A stretch of 64,000 nucleotides of DNA from Tipula vernalis (lineage: Eukaryota; Arthropoda; Insecta; Diptera; Tipulidae): contig OY282560.1 of NCBI GenBank assembly GCA_958295665.1, positions 274,214,177-274,278,176 on the forward strand, given 5' to 3'. The position numbers and the translations under genes are program-made. The notes below the pieces were generated by a model. It was given only the letters and a program-made list of their open reading frames with translations, did not search any database and was not told where the DNA came from. Below are positions 45,541-58,110 of the stretch, piece by piece (the stretch's first letter is position 1; each line of letters starts with the position of its first letter).

Positions 45541-46062
45541 AACTTACTAAAATATTTAATTTTAAATGAACAGCCCCTATTTCATAGTTTATGGACCTTC
45601 TATATCTAATTAATTATTTATTACATACTACAACAATAATTAACTAAACGTTAAAACCATTCAAAACATAAATTATAACTTAAACTAATCTATCTACATT
45701 AGTCAAGTTTCCTATCAATGCAAGCACATGTCGCAAATTTATAAAACCACTGTTGTGCAAAAAACAACCAAAATATGTCTGCCCTGCGGTAGTATTTTTT
45801 TTTTTTTTTTTTTTTTTTTTCTTCCATTCTTTTTTGCTTTCCCTTCTGATTGTGAATTCAAGCCCATCTATTCCCATTGACATCGAAATTTATTTTGACA
45901 TCCGAAACGATTTAACATACTTTTGAATCATCCATTGCACGCAAACAAACCTGTTTCACTCATAATATTCAGATACTATGATTTAATTAAATGTATTCCA
46001 GACACTTATACGTAAAACATTTATCAAACCATCCTGTTACGCATTGCCTCTGCACTATCACT
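45541..46062. other. Spacer with a T-run
   Basis: AT-rich, with a run of about 25 T at 45796-45820, perhaps the A-tail of a minus-strand retroposon. No gene is seen. Confidence 0.45.
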
Positions 46063-46960
46063 TTATCCTAAGTCGTCATATTCAAATTCTGACTCGTTTA
46101 TAGGAGCATTCTCTTCCGAAGGCCTTGGTAAATTGACTATTTTAATAACTTTGATAGGTTCATACCTGAGCACCCTTTCTCCTAAGAGACAGCGAAAATT
46201 GTTCTTCATTACACCTATACACCTCTCTTTGGGATTTCGGGCTTTTTCATGCAATGAATTATATTGAATTTGTCATTAGGATTGTGATATGGGGTCATCA
46301 AATAATGTTCTAATAGGAACCCTGAATCGCCAAGCAACCATGTGTTACGTTCCCCATTTTCAAAAGCCGCTTGCAGTTTGCGCCAATCTTTTGAAACCCG
46401 CCACATTGCCGAATCGTGGATTGATCCCGGAAATCGAGCACAAACCGAGAGGATTAACAGGTCATAATTACATATCAATTGCACATTCATCGAATGGTTT
46501 CCCCGCCGATCCATAAAAATGTGTTCGTTTTTCACCGGGTGCGATAATACGTGTGCAATCAAAGCAGCCAATTACACCGCGATGGCTGGTCTTCTCAAAA
46601 AAACCTTTGTTTGTAGGTGCATTTTGCCCGTTCGTCTGGGAACTTTATATATGTTTCGCAGATCGTTTCTGATCTCCGTTGGAAACAACCAATTGGTCTG
46701 TGCTGTGTAACGATACATCAGCATGGCTGCTAACCTCGTCTCTAAGGCTGTATTTCACTCTTCCATTCTACACCGACGTTTTATTTCATTAATCAAATAT
46801 TTAAAAATATCTTTGGATACACGAAATGATTCTAGAAATCTAAAATCGAGGTTACAATCATCAAATAAGGGGCATTTTTATTAAAACATGAGTAACCAAC
46901 TTTTGATTTGATAGATCCATAAGGTTATATCGATCCCTTAAAAATGTTCTTTCGAGGTAA
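46063..46960 (-). pseudogene. HARBI1-like (PIF/Harbinger) transposase, broken
   Basis: On the minus strand: FRFLESFRVSKDIFKYLINE (about 46840), ETRLAAMLMYRYTAQ, VIGCFDCTHV (first catalytic Asp, about 46555), NEHIFMDRRGNHSMNVQLIC, ARFPGSIHDSAMW (second Asp region), WLLGDSGFLLEHYLMTPY, and after a frameshift at about 46240 NPKERCIGVMKNNFRCL (Glu region). This order is that of HARBI1-type DDE transposases, which cut and paste at 3-bp targets. Stops and at least one frameshift are present. I saw no terminal repeats nearby. Confidence 0.88.
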
Positions 46961-47129
46961 TAATCAACGTTGTCCGTCTCGTCATCCGCAGGCCCGTTAT
47001 CGACTATACACAAATAATTAAAGCCACAGCAATATCCATCATAAATTGCATTTTTTAAAATAAAATCTTAAACAATTAATATTTATTTAAAGCTTGTATA
47101 ACAACGAAATGTCAAATTAAAATTGTTGT

Positions 47130-48645
47130 TGTTAATTCAGCTTCGAAAAATGGTGGCCATATTGATCACTTTGGAGTCGAAAATTTTACAATATGCCAAC
47201 TATCACTTTTTTGAATCGACTTCTAAAGTCGATTCAAATGAAAGTGATGGTACAACATCCCAGCCCAGGTTCGACAACTTGCTTATGAATTTAGGAAGAA
47301 GTTAGAATGTCGCTTTTGCCCATCTTGGGATTTAACAAAATGTGTAGGTGTGATGTTTGTAAAAGAAATAAAAACATCAGTTTGAGGAAACCAGAAAATA
47401 CTAGTGCTGCCAGATAATTTTCTTTCAATAAGACTGCTGTTTCAGAATTTTACGGAAATCTTGAAGATTTTTTGAAAAGGTACAACTTTACCGCTGATTG
47501 GATAGTAAATTTTGATGAGACAGATATTACAACAGTCCTCAACACGCCTAAGGTTATGGCGGAAAAAACCAGCGCCAGGTCGGCCAGATTGCGTCAGTCG
47601 AAAGAGGTGAACTCGTAACATTTGGGGGCTTTATAACAGCGATTGGAAATACAATTCCGGCCGTATTAATTTTCCGAGAGTCCATTATAAGAACCAGATA
47701 TTTATAATCACGAGCTTTCGCAAGATGGTGCAGCAGATGCAAATCCTCAAGCTATAGCTTCCAGTTTATATCGTAGCGAGCCAGAATCGGATGAACTATC
47801 AGTGCCAACTCACATGCATCCAACACCAGCTCGAATGAATCTTGAAGACACCATCATTGAGCATCTTAAACCGACACCTTCAACATCGAAATCCATTGCT
47901 ATAACACCTGAATCTGTTAGGCTATTTCCAAAAATCGTAAATTCAGTTGTAAAGAGAAAGAGGAAAGAAAGAGGGAAGTGAAGAATCTAAACCGACACAC
48001 CAGAAAAATCAAGACTCAAAGCTTTGTCAGATTTAAAGGAAGAAAAACGGCTTATCAGAGACAACGCGCAAAAGAACTCAAATCAGCTAGAAAGTTGTTA
48101 AATTTGCATCCAAAAACTGCTGGACGAGCGAAGCAAAGAAAAAAAAACCAAAATATTCTGAAATAGAAAGTGACTATACAAGTGGATCTAGCGATTTTGA
48201 AACTAAGGATTCATCATCAGACTTAAACTTTAGTTTATCCGACGATGATACTTCTGATCATGAGCTGACGATTCCTATTCAGCCGAATCAAGACAATTTA
48301 AAAGAAGGAGATTTTGTCATTATTAAATTCGGAAAAAACGACTAACGTTAAACACTATGTTGGTAAAATTCTTTTCAAATATGATGGCGCTGAATATCAA
48401 GTTTCCTGTTTAAGGAAGAAACCATCTGGAATCTTTATATTTCCGGATGTAAAATATGAGACGTCGGTGAACATATCAGACATTATACTACGGTTGTCGA
48501 TGCCAACTCTTTCTTTTTATAACTTATTGATAAGTTACAAAATAACTTATTTGCGATTAATTTTAATTTATCTACTTAAAGTTAAAACTATTTTAAATGT
48601 GATTTTTTTAGTACGTTACGTTATTGTATGCTACAGGATTTAGGA
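47130..48645 (+). pseudogene. pogo/jerky-type DDE transposase, broken
   Basis: WIVNFDETDITTVLNTPKVM (about 47500-47560) is the first-Asp block of Tigger/jerky-type DDE_1 enzymes, and the next frame gives GQIASVERGELVTF. TPESVRLFPKI (about 47910) and the basic TDTPEKSRLKA-like region follow. The tail has SSDFETKDSSSDLNFSLSDD, GDFVIIKF, then after a frameshift TTNVKHYVGKILF, EYQVSCLRKKPSGIFIFPDV and DIILRLSMP (about 48340-48510), the C-terminal domain widespread in insect copies. The catalytic core is largely deleted between about 47640 and 47760, and frameshifts are numerous. Confidence 0.82.
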
Positions 48646-50099
48646 AACATAAATATGTTATTACAATTATTGAAATAAATTTTATATAAAACAACAAACA
48701 CTGGTTTCATAAAAGTAATCGTCCAACTATATGTATCAAAGTGCCCCATGCATTTTTATCACATGCATCAAAATGACCCGTACCTGGGGTAAATTGATTC
48801 GAACCTTACTTTGTAAACCAATTATGTAAAGCTTTTGATTTTATTAATCTACACCAAATATTAAATCAAAAATGAAAATAGAACAATAACCCCTTCATTG
48901 TAACGTATAAATTTTATGGTTTGTTTATTTTTAAGTTATTTTGTCAAAGCTAAAAAAATAATTAATCAATGTGCCCCTACTATAGTTAAAACTTTCAAAA
49001 TCTGAAACAATCTGTAGGTTAATAGCTTAACAAATTTAATTCAGATCTACTCCCAATCTAACCTCTCATTAAGCCAAAAGCGCAAGAATCTTCCGGTAAC
49101 CCATCTAGAAATGTTAAAATTTATTATAATTCATATCTCTGAAAATTGAAATGAAATTAATCAGTAGTTTCCAAGCAACATCCAATAAACCGTTATTTAA
49201 ATTTAAATTTAGACTCTTAAACAAAGTATAAATTAACAGTTCCTACTTCTGGAAATCTATTGCTGATTCAGCACTCAACATGTTAAATAATAAAGTCATA
49301 ATCCAATTCACCAATTCACCTAAAGTTATATCACAATTTCCAGTAAAAATATAAAAACTGTTACAGAAAACGTCCGGTTCGAAAACTAAACGAGCATAAT
49401 TGCAAAACCAAAACACTTTAAATGTATTCGATTTAAAATCGATTTACGAATCACAAATAAAATCACTTTTAATTTAATTATTAAATTATTAAAATAAAAT
49501 ATGTGATTTTTTCATAAAAATTTACAATTTATGTACATTTTTACAAAACAAAATATTGATACATTTTATATTACTATCACGACACTGTCATGGCAGAAAT
49601 AATGATGTTAGATCATCACTTTCCATTTTGATTTTCTTATTGTTCATTCTATAACTAAATTCCAATAGGAATTGCGTAAAAGAGACAGTCGATAGTTTAC
49701 TCAATACAAAATGAACTTTTCATTTTGGTTTATATACGCACATCCATTTTGTATATAAAAATCATAAAAAACAAATGGCATGTTTGATGTTTACGTTCTT
49801 ACTATTAAAAGAAAGACCAACCATATATCCTGCATATATCCCTCCTGCATTCTTTGATTGGCATGGCACATACATAATGCACCCGTTTATACACAAACAA
49901 ACACAAATACCTTCGAGAAAGAGATGTCTTATGTAGGCAAACAACAAGCACTGCACTCACGAGCATTATTTAATCCAAAAGCATTAAATTTAAAGAAAAT
50001 TTGATAAAAACCTGGCAAATGTTCCGGATAGACACATTTTATGCTTCACTCGGCTATTTTTTAAGCAATTTTCCAATTATACCCCACACTATTTTCACA
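48646..50099. other. Intergenic, no gene seen
   Basis: AT-rich throughout. Phrases such as AAGTGCCCCATGC and ATCAATGTGCCCCTA recur near 48740 and 48970, suggesting the 3' region of the preceding transposon. No convincing ORF or TIR. Confidence 0.4.
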
Positions 50100-50520
50100 A
50101 ATTTTGATTGATTGATTGATTTGATTGATTGCGATGTACGATCAAGCATTAAGCAAGTCTCCCGTATTATAAATGCGAATACCACAACCACTATACTCAT
50201 GTTACACAACACGACACCATTCTTCATGAAGCCAAACCCCGTAAAGAAAGGCGCCACACATCGATTAACCACATAAGTCTAATAATTGTGATATCCGCCC
50301 CTGGCCAGGCCGCCGTCGTACACCTTTTTACATATAACAAGATCGAGGGATGGGAAAGGAATGTTAGCAACAAAGACTCAACCCGGTTCCAGACACCTAA
50401 GTAGTTGATAGTTAGTAAATTTGTTAGTAATATATTTTTTAGTAATTTATTTAACACAAGACAATACAATTTTAAAGTTCATCTCTACTGCTCCAACCTG
50501 TAAGAAGACACAATGACAAC
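50100..50520 (+). repeat. Third copy of the 44460-45540 repeat family
   Basis: Contains TTGATTGATTGAT, CAAGCATTAAGCAAG, GTACACCTTTTTACAT, GAGGGATGGGAAAGG and TAGTTAGTAAATTTG in the same order as at 44460-44650. The ORFs across it are not supported as coding. Confidence 0.6.
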
Positions 50521-51831
50521 ACATATTACCGCAAACTCTTTTTTTTTCTGAAAAGCTGTAAACTATTATTATTCCCCTCCACCATTTTTTCCATCGGCGG
50601 TTGTGAGAGGGGGGCGAGATTTCGTTCCATCATCATGTTCCCATGCGGTCACCCAAATTTGTACTAACTGTAGGTAGTGTTGCTTGACTTTGTTGATGAA
50701 ATCGTTGCGTCTCTGCTGTCCCTGCTACTCGCCCCCCTACCACACTATTTTCACAAATTAAAAAGAAATTAAAAAATGATTTGTCTCGACTGTGTTTTTT
50801 TTTATACGCCATTTTTAACAAAGTTATTTTTTTGTATACAGGAAGATTTTTTTAATTTAAAATATTCACTATGAACCCTTTTTATTATCAAACAAGATCA
50901 CGTTGTATTTATTTGTTTATTTCAACACACACACACACACACAAGGCAACAACTAACAAACACTTTTTTTGAATTTACATCGAAAATAAAAATACAATTT
51001 AATTTACGCAGGAAGACAAAAAAACACGTCCTCTGCGTTCGAGATTTCATCGCGCACCTGTGGATTTTCTTTTAACACGTATATCAATTAATTTGGATTA
51101 ACTTGAAGATATGCGGAAATGAAATGAAATGAAAATCTACCCGATAAATGGCAAAAGATCATAGAAAGTAATGGCGAATATTTCGATTATTAATCTCTGT
51201 AACAAGTGTAACAACTTTTGAAAAAAACCAAAGTTGGTATTTTTCGTCGGTTAACCAGACCGCATATTTGTAACCGGCTAGGTTTCAGTGGGTCGGGCGG
51301 GGTTATTCCTGGACCAGAGGAGAGCTTGTAAATGCGGTATTAATGAATGGAGGAAACAAATTAACTTCACTGTACTGAGCCTCAGCATCACCGGTTCATC
51401 ACCAATATAACGGAGGAATATTTACTCAATCATAATAGAAACTAGGTGTAAATATTTTTAAACATTTATTCAAAAATAACAACGAATGTGAATAAAAAAA
51501 AAATAATGGAGGTGTCGCCAACCCACGACTTTCTTTTACGAACAGAGAATTTCGAGAAATTTTATTTATTTTTTTTAATTTTTATTTTTTTTAAATTTTT
51601 GGAAACATTTTGTATTAAGTAGTTTTTTGTAAGCCTTATACTTGTTAAGATATTTCCAAAATAAATTGTCTGGACCAAGGGAGTGGCCAATCCGTCCTTT
51701 TATTTACATACGGAATATTCCGAGGTCACGTGATCAATATTCTATTCCTTCTCTTCTTTCTGTGGAATGAATAAAAGAAAACACCCAATAATAGGTATAC
51801 TATATAGATTTGTTTCTGTAGACTATGAATA
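50521..51831. other. Intergenic with a (CA)n microsatellite
   Basis: ACACACACACACAC at about 50925-50943. GTGGATTTTCTTTTAACACG at about 51060 repeats the sequence at 44448. 51240-51420 is less AT-rich, with GGGTCGGGCGGGG. No gene is supported. Confidence 0.4.
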
Positions 51832-52099
51832 CAGGTAGCCCCCGAAGAACACGATTCATTCGTTCCGTGTTGTTTGAAACCGTGTTGCTCGAGACTACAA
51901 AACACAACGAATGAAAACATGAAACGAATTTTTTTTTTTTGTGAAGCGCGAGCAAGAGAATACATATGTATGTATTTTATTCTTTTTCAAAAGAATAACT
52001 CGAAAATCGTATAGTTTGAAACCGTGTAATTCGGGGGAAGGTATCCGTGTTCTTCGAAACTCGTGTTCTTCAAGTAGCGTGTTCGTCGGGGGTTACCTG
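51832..52099. mobile_element. pogo/Tigger-type MITE with TA target-site duplication
   Basis: Starts CAGGTAGCCCCCGAAGAACA and ends GTTCGTCGGGGGTTACCTG, 22-bp inverted repeats with two mismatches. Flanked by TA on both sides (51830-51831 and 52100-52101). Internal CGTGTTCTTCGAAACTCGTG-like repeats. 268 bp, non-coding. CAG-type ends plus TA are typical for pogo-family elements. Confidence 0.9.
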
Positions 52100-52101
52100 T
52101 A

Positions 52102-53044
52102 CTAGATTCCACAATTTTAATATATGCTCAGAGGGTCAATTCTCGTTCTATGAAAAAACCTAATGAAAAAAATGTTTCCATTCACACAATCAGCGACCAG
52201 CTGGGGTAGCGATATAAAACAAATCAAGCAGTTACTTGCCATATAAAAATTATCGACCTGCAAACAATTGGTACGATTACGAAAATAATAAGAAAGATAT
52301 AAAGGGCCGAAACCTCATGAGGTGCTCAGAACTTCGGTCTTGATTAATTCAACTACCAAATCAATTCCGAAAATGAATCTCTTAAATCAATCTTCAGCTC
52401 AACCTCCAACTCAATATACAAATCAACCTCCATCTCAATCACAACATAATTCTAAACGCAATCACCAAATTAACCGCCAACAAAACCCTCAAATCAATCA
52501 CCAAAATAACCCCAAATCAACTTTTAAATCAACCCTTAACCTAACTCCAAATCAACTCTTAAATAATTCCTCAACCTAACAACTCACTTAACCCCCATGC
52601 AGGCTAACTAAATCCTAACTCAACTTAGCTCGTACCAAATCTCAACCCTCTGTTCAACTCATACCGTCATACCAACGTACCATCATCCATCACCATCATA
52701 AAACCATTCCGCCACCATCACCAACACACAATTCTTATACACAAACCATCATTCCATTATAAATACCATCATAACATCATACCTCCATACCATCATACCG
52801 TCATCAAAAATCAACTCAATTTTTGGAGTTTTAGAAATTCCTCTGTAGTAAATTTAAACCTGATTATCATCTCTCAAGAAGGAGATGAATATTTGAGATA
52901 TAAACAGTGACCTTTTTTAAGTTTTAAACAATATTTGTGTAAAGTTTGGTTCAACTCGGTCAATGCGTGGACATTTGTTTAAATATCACACACATATAGT
53001 ATACTGTACATATACATATATAAACACTCACTTTTAATTAAATA
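52102..53044. other. Spacer with purine-poor low-complexity DNA (52320-52810)
   Basis: Degenerate repeats of AAATCAACC/CAACCTCAA and then CATCATACC/CACCATCA run along the plus strand from about 52320 to 52810 with very few G. The 85-codon frame at 52322-52579 (Asn/Gln/Pro/Ser-rich) is a by-product. The rest is AT-rich. Confidence 0.6.
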
Positions 53045-53738
53045 CAGTGAAACCTCATTTCAACGGACACTCAATTTAACGGAATCCTCACTTCAACGGA
53101 CAAACTTTTAAGTCCCATGCAACTGAAGTTTTTCAATGAAAACCTCCCTTAGATAAGCTGACACTTTATTAGAGCGGACACTTCAAATTGAAACTTTTAC
53201 ACTTCAATTTGTTCCTTTTTCACTTCAAATTGAACCATTAACATCTCAAATTGAACTTTTTACATTTCAAATTGAACCTTTAGCAAATTATATGTATGGC
53301 CAATTCGGATGGAACTTGGCTATTTCTTAGCCGGTTTTAGTGAAATTTGATATCCACGATAGAAATGGGATTCTTAAATGATTTTTAGCTGAAGTTAAGG
53401 AATATGGCAACAACTTTATCTAAAACTCATTTAGAACCCTATTTCAGCCAAGTTCCATCTTACTTGGCCATATTCCAGAACTTTATCTAAAAATCACTTT
53501 AGAATCTAATTTCCAACGCACATGTCAAATTTCATCATAATCGGTTGAGAAATAGGCAAGTTTCGTCCTAATTGGCCATTTTCCAAGAATTCGTCCAAAA
53601 ATTTTTTGAGAATCCCATTTCCATTGGAAACGTTGGATTTCATTTAAAGCAGATAAGATAAAGAATCCCAATAAAAGTTTTATTAAAAAAATCACAAATC
53701 CTCACTTTAACGAACAACTTACTAGTGGGGTTTCCCTG
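53045..53738. mobile_element. pogo-type MITE, 694 bp, with internal repeats
   Basis: Begins CAGTGAAACCTCATTTCAAC and ends GTGGGGTTTCCCTG, flanked by TA (53043-53044 and 53739-53740). Four or five copies of ACTTCAAATTGAACCTTT-like sequence lie at 53185-53285. A motif with GGTTGAGAAATA..AATTGGCCAT is present in both orientations (about 53290-53350 and 53515-53585) and is shared with the outer arms of the 26 kb block. Confidence 0.78.
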
Positions 53739-53806
53739 TACATAGATTGCTCAACTGCTCACTAAACACTTTAAATAATTATTACTGCTTTTTGTTGCCC
53801 TTATAG

Positions 53807-55620
53807 ATGTCTAACAGTCATAAGGTGAAAGACTGTAACACAATTATTCACGGCCAATTTAAATATTCCGAAGAATAGGATAGAAATGTCTGCAATCATT
53901 GCAACATGGCCATAAAAGGCAAACATACTGGAAACTTAAAACAACAGCTCAAACGATATCAATCATAGCAATTCAATCAAATTGAATCAGGTTCACAAAA
54001 ACAAAATCGATCTCTATACGATTATTATGGCAAGGAGAGCCAAAGTATGGAAATAAAATTAAAAATATCGGAGTGTGCTTGTTAGTGCTTTAAAATGTTC
54101 CGTTAATCGACACAACATTATTGACGAAATAAAAAAGAGAGCTGCGGAAATAAAACATACTAATAAGGAAATGATGAGAAATAAAATATATTCACTTAAA
54201 ATGGACAGCGCAGTTCGGATGGATAGATCCATTCTAGGCATTATCATCCAATTCAAATTTGCATTAGAACATTGAATATGGTAGAACTAACAGAAAGACA
54301 CACTAGCGAATACATACTTCAAAAATTATTATCATCTCTCGAATCATATAACCTGGATATTAAAAATTGGTACACATTTACTTCGGACAGTGGTGCTAAC
54401 ATGCTGAAAACCACAAAACTGCTACAAATAGCAGAAAAAGAGAACGTTGAAAACCAAAGTGACGACGAGAGCCAATATAACGATGAGAACTACGACGGGG
54501 ATTATTCTAAAATTTCGAATACAAATTCAATATTTTTTGACGAAGAAGATGTCACCGAAAAATTTATCAGGAATAATAATAAATTCTTAGTTGGTATTCG
54601 CTGCATGAATCACACGCTACAATTGGCCGTTAATGATATTTTTATAGAAAAAGCGTTTAGCCATGCAATAAGCCTGGCACATGTTATTGTAAAAAAATTG
54701 AGAGTGCCATCTGTGATGAGTCTTTTGAAAAAACGCGGGTTCAAGAAACCTATTCTCTGTAACACAACAAGATCAAATTCAGTGTTCAATATGCTCGAGA
54801 GATTGTTAGAATTAAAACCTTTTTATGAATTGTTTGCAGATACATTTCCGGAACTAAAGCTCCGAGATTATATTTGAGCAACAATTCCAAAAATCGTAAC
54901 AGTTTTGAAGCCTATTTATTCTGCAACGCTACACCTACAAAACGATCAACTGACTTTAAGTCAGGCTTTCGCTATTTGGACAATGTGCTATGAATCTATT
55001 TCTATAATGAAAACAAACCTAGCAACTTTGTTAGCCAAAGCAATAAAGATTCGAGGGGATAAACTTTTTAAAGGGACCGAAGCTTGTCCTATTTTGGCAG
55101 CAGTTTATTTGGATCGAAGGTACCAAATACTTTTATCAAAAGAAATGAAAAACAGAGCTGTGAATCATTTATGTGAGATGTACGCATATTTAACTAAACC
55201 GAAGGAAAAATCTAGAATACTCACTGATGACCTAGCATCAGGAGAACTAAAGGAAACTTCAACAGACGGCGGAAGTGGCGAGGAAGACATACTGGAGCAA
55301 CGCATGAGTTCAATCGAAAAGGAATGTGCCAATGCGGTGGTGTCTGAAAGTAACACTGCTAGTGTTAATCTTAATATTGAGGAAATTTTGCAATCATTTA
55401 ATGGAATTCAACGGCTTTGAAAAGATGAAAACATTTTCGAATATTGGAGCAAACTGAAAATTAGCAACAATAGTTCTGGCCGCGCCAGCTACGCAGGTTT
55501 CGGTTGAAAGAAGTTTCTCAATCTTAAAATTCATTTTGTCTCCATTAAGATCGTCTATCGACGCTAATTTATTAGGTGATATTTTAATAATTAATTTGAA
55601 TGAAAAATTCAAATGAAAGT
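53807..55620 (+). pseudogene. hAT transposase with degenerate BED zinc finger
   Basis: ATG 53807 follows a splice-like TTATAG. A BED-type finger, CNHCNMAIKGKHTGNLKQQL, lacks the usual histidines (Q and Y stand there). TAG at 53876-53878. Then YTFTSDSGANMLKTTKLLQI (catalytic Asp region, about 54370-54435), RCMNHTLQLAVNDI (the CxxH block, about 54600-54640), and after a TGA at 54876 LAAVYLDRRYQ (about 55100). VSVERSFSILKF (about 55500-55535) with IDANLLGDILIIN marks the hAT C-terminal dimerisation end. An acidic insertion (about 54450-54560) is unusual. Few lesions, so fairly young. Confidence 0.9.
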
Positions 55621-55739
55621 TTCATTATGTTATATTATTCAAAAGGCTGATGTGAGAAATTGAATTATTTTCTGTATTTTTTATTTGGATTAAAAAAATT
55701 AACCACTGCAGTTTGATTTAAATTTTTAATAGAATATAT

Positions 55740-55878
55740 AATACCGAAACCACGGTATATCACCCATGCCATGGTTTGAAGCTTGATCATACCGTAGACC
55801 CATACCGTACCACGGTTTTACATCTTGTGAAACCACCAAACCACACCATACAATATTTTTCCGTGGTTCCCAGCCCTG
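55740..55878 (+). mobile_element. hAT 3' subterminal region and right terminal inverted repeat
   Basis: Recurring (A)CCACGGTA/TACCGTGGT-like motifs lead to the end TTCCGTGGTTCCCAGCCCTG at 55878. CAGGGCTGGGAACCACGG, its complement, is a standard hAT end. The expected left partner is not visible before 53807, where a pogo-type MITE lies. Confidence 0.75.
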
Positions 55879-56519
55879 TTACAAACTGACTCAACTCACC
55901 AAATTTAATTTGATCGAACTCAGACTACTTTCAGATAACTTTCAGCCAAGTTGCCGTTTACGTGTTGAATTTAACTCGGACGTTTTCAGTCAGATCACTT
56001 TCGGTTTAACATGTATCTTTAGTATATAGTATGTGTCACAAATTACTGAAACTTTACATATGTACATATGTATAACTTTGAAATGGTTTGTGTTATGATT
56101 ATTTTCTTTTCGCCGTAGTCTTTATCAGTATATGACACGCATTTGTGTCAAACGGATTCAATGAGAAAATTCATATTTCGGGAAACCCCCTATATCGGTT
56201 TAGAGAAAAGGGATAACGATTCATTTAGCGTTTTTATGTTAGTTTATCGACGATTTTTGTCTAGTAAAGAGGTATTGTTTGCATTATAATATTTATACTT
56301 AGAATTTTTGGTGTTATAGTGAAAAATTTATTATTTTTAATTCAAAACTAAATTTTTGAAGTGTAATCAAAATTAATCAAAGTTATTTGTGTGGTACACA
56401 CAGTTGTAAAGTAATAATTTTATTTTTTCACTCTCCGATTTTCTAATTTGGGTGGGTTTCAAGTTAATTGCAGATTTTTTCTGTTGTTCTGTTATAATAG
56501 CGGTTTTTAAGGAATTTTT
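55879..56519. other. Spacer, no gene seen
   Basis: Between the hAT and piggyBac remnants. Contains degenerate TTTCAG..AACT(C)GGA repeats near 55920-56010 and AT-rich DNA. No element ends recognised. Confidence 0.4.
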
Positions 56520-57645
56520 GCATAATGGAAAGTCGAGAGAAAGCGCATGCAGCTTGCACGTAAATCTGACGAATCTCAATTTGACTCCAGCAATACTGAA
56601 ATAGTCTTAGAAGATTCGGGCAACAGCTTTCGCATCTAAGACACTGACAGCATGTTATCTGAATGCTCTGTAGAAATTGACTTGCAAGAGGTACCAGTCC
56701 AAGAAAATGTTGTTGAAAACAATAATGATGGGTGGATTGATGTTTAGCCTGAAATAACTAAGCAGAATTGATCTACTACCAACCGCCGAACAAGTAGAAT
56801 ATTTCAGGAAAATATTTGACGATGTGTTGCTCGAGAAAATAGTTACTTGGACTAACGCACCTGCTAAATTCATTATTGAGCATGCCATGATTAGCCAATT
56901 CAAACCTTCGTCGAAGCCTTGTGTCTACTAATACCTCTAAATAGAAAACCATTCGGCCAAAACTGGGCTTTATGTTAAAAATGTGTTCGCGCAGACAATG
57001 AGCCAAATAAGGTTTGAAAACATCCTTTTATTCGTTTTATTGACCTGGCAGAGCATTGGTGAATGATCAAACTAATATATGTGGAACATTACGTTCGAAC
57101 AGGAAATGCAATCCCCCTCAAGTTATAAAAAATAAATTAAAGCCAGGACAAATTTCATGGCGGCGAAACCGCAAGAACGTCATAGTGTTAAAATGGAAAG
57201 ACAAGCGAGACGTTTTGATGATTTCTACCAAACACAAAGCCGAGCTTATTAATTTTATAACAAATAGACTAAAACGATGGTATATGAAAATTTTTATTTT
57301 CAGATACTGGACATAGCAATATGGAATCGTGTTGGATATATAACAAATTACAACCCAATAGCGACAATTGCCACATCAAGAATTTAGAGAAAAAATTATA
57401 TCCTCGTACTTAGGGCATATTTTAGCCCGGTAAAGGAGCCTAAAACGTGCAGGAACTTTAACTTCAAATACAACACATTTCCCAAGCATGGCCAACAGCC
57501 GCAGGAGGTGCCGCATGTGTTACAAAACTGGGTTGCGAGTAAATACGTGTGTGACACATGCAAAGATTCTGAAGGCGAGTTGATCGGTCTCTGCTCCATC
57601 GGTCCATATCCATGCTTTCGACTAAGGTATACCCAATAAAAATTT
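56520..57645 (+). pseudogene. piggyBac transposase, heavily decayed
   Basis: An acidic N-terminal part (DSGNSF, EVPVQENVVENNNDGWIDV, about 56610-56745). ICGTLRSNRKCNPPQVIKNK and VIVLKWKDKRDVLMISTKH (57078-57240) are diagnostic piggyBac blocks containing a catalytic Asp region (KDKRDV). A Cys-rich tail with CRMCYKTGLRVNTC and GLCSIGPYPCF-like residues (about 57500-57625, in several frames) corresponds to the C-terminal RING-like zinc finger. Many stops between 56745 and 57050. No TTAA-flanked ends found. Confidence 0.82.
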
Positions 57646-57739
57646 TGATTTTTTTTTCTTTTTCTTTTTATTAAACTGAAACTGAATTACGCTTATGTAT
57701 AATTTATTTGTAAATAATAATTAACTCTTTAGAAATCTA

Positions 57740-58110
57740 AACCTAATTATGCAATTTCTTTGTACACCTTAAAATAATTTATGTCCCATCTAAGCCTCAT
57801 ATTTATATATAACCATGTGTTTCGGTTCAATTCGTATGGCAGGTACCCGACCCTCTTGACGCACAGGTTCCAAAAGCTTTTCAAATCTCCGCCTTGACCA
57901 TAGAAACAGGTTGGCGCAAAAAATTCCAAATCAGACAAACCGTTTTCGAGATACCGTGAATAACGACATCCAGACAGACGGACGGACACTTTTTTAGACT
58001 CAGGGACTTTCAAAACGCCGAGAAAAGTGGTTTTGGACCCACAAAATTTTCCGCCATTTTTGATAGGGTTTCAATACTTTGGTCTTTTTAGACCGAAGTA
58101 ATTCTTCGGC
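57740..58110 (-). repeat. Unclassified repeat-like segment with GACAGACGGACGGAC
   Basis: CATCCAGACAGACGGACGGA after CGAGATACCGTGA is a motif common in the untranslated parts of insect transposable elements. An 88-codon minus-strand frame (57747-58013, CFYGQGGDLKSFWNLCVKR) overlaps it. I cannot say whether that frame was ever coding. It sits between the piggyBac remnant and the second LINE. Confidence 0.4.

Noticed and set aside
52322..52579. 85-codon Asn/Gln/Pro-rich frame
   Set aside because: It is translated low-complexity repeat (AAATCAACC-type) that continues outside the frame; no conserved pattern supports coding.
57747..58013. 88-codon minus-strand gene
   Set aside because: Overlaps a GACAGACGGAC-type repeat segment typical of transposon untranslated regions; no family recognised.
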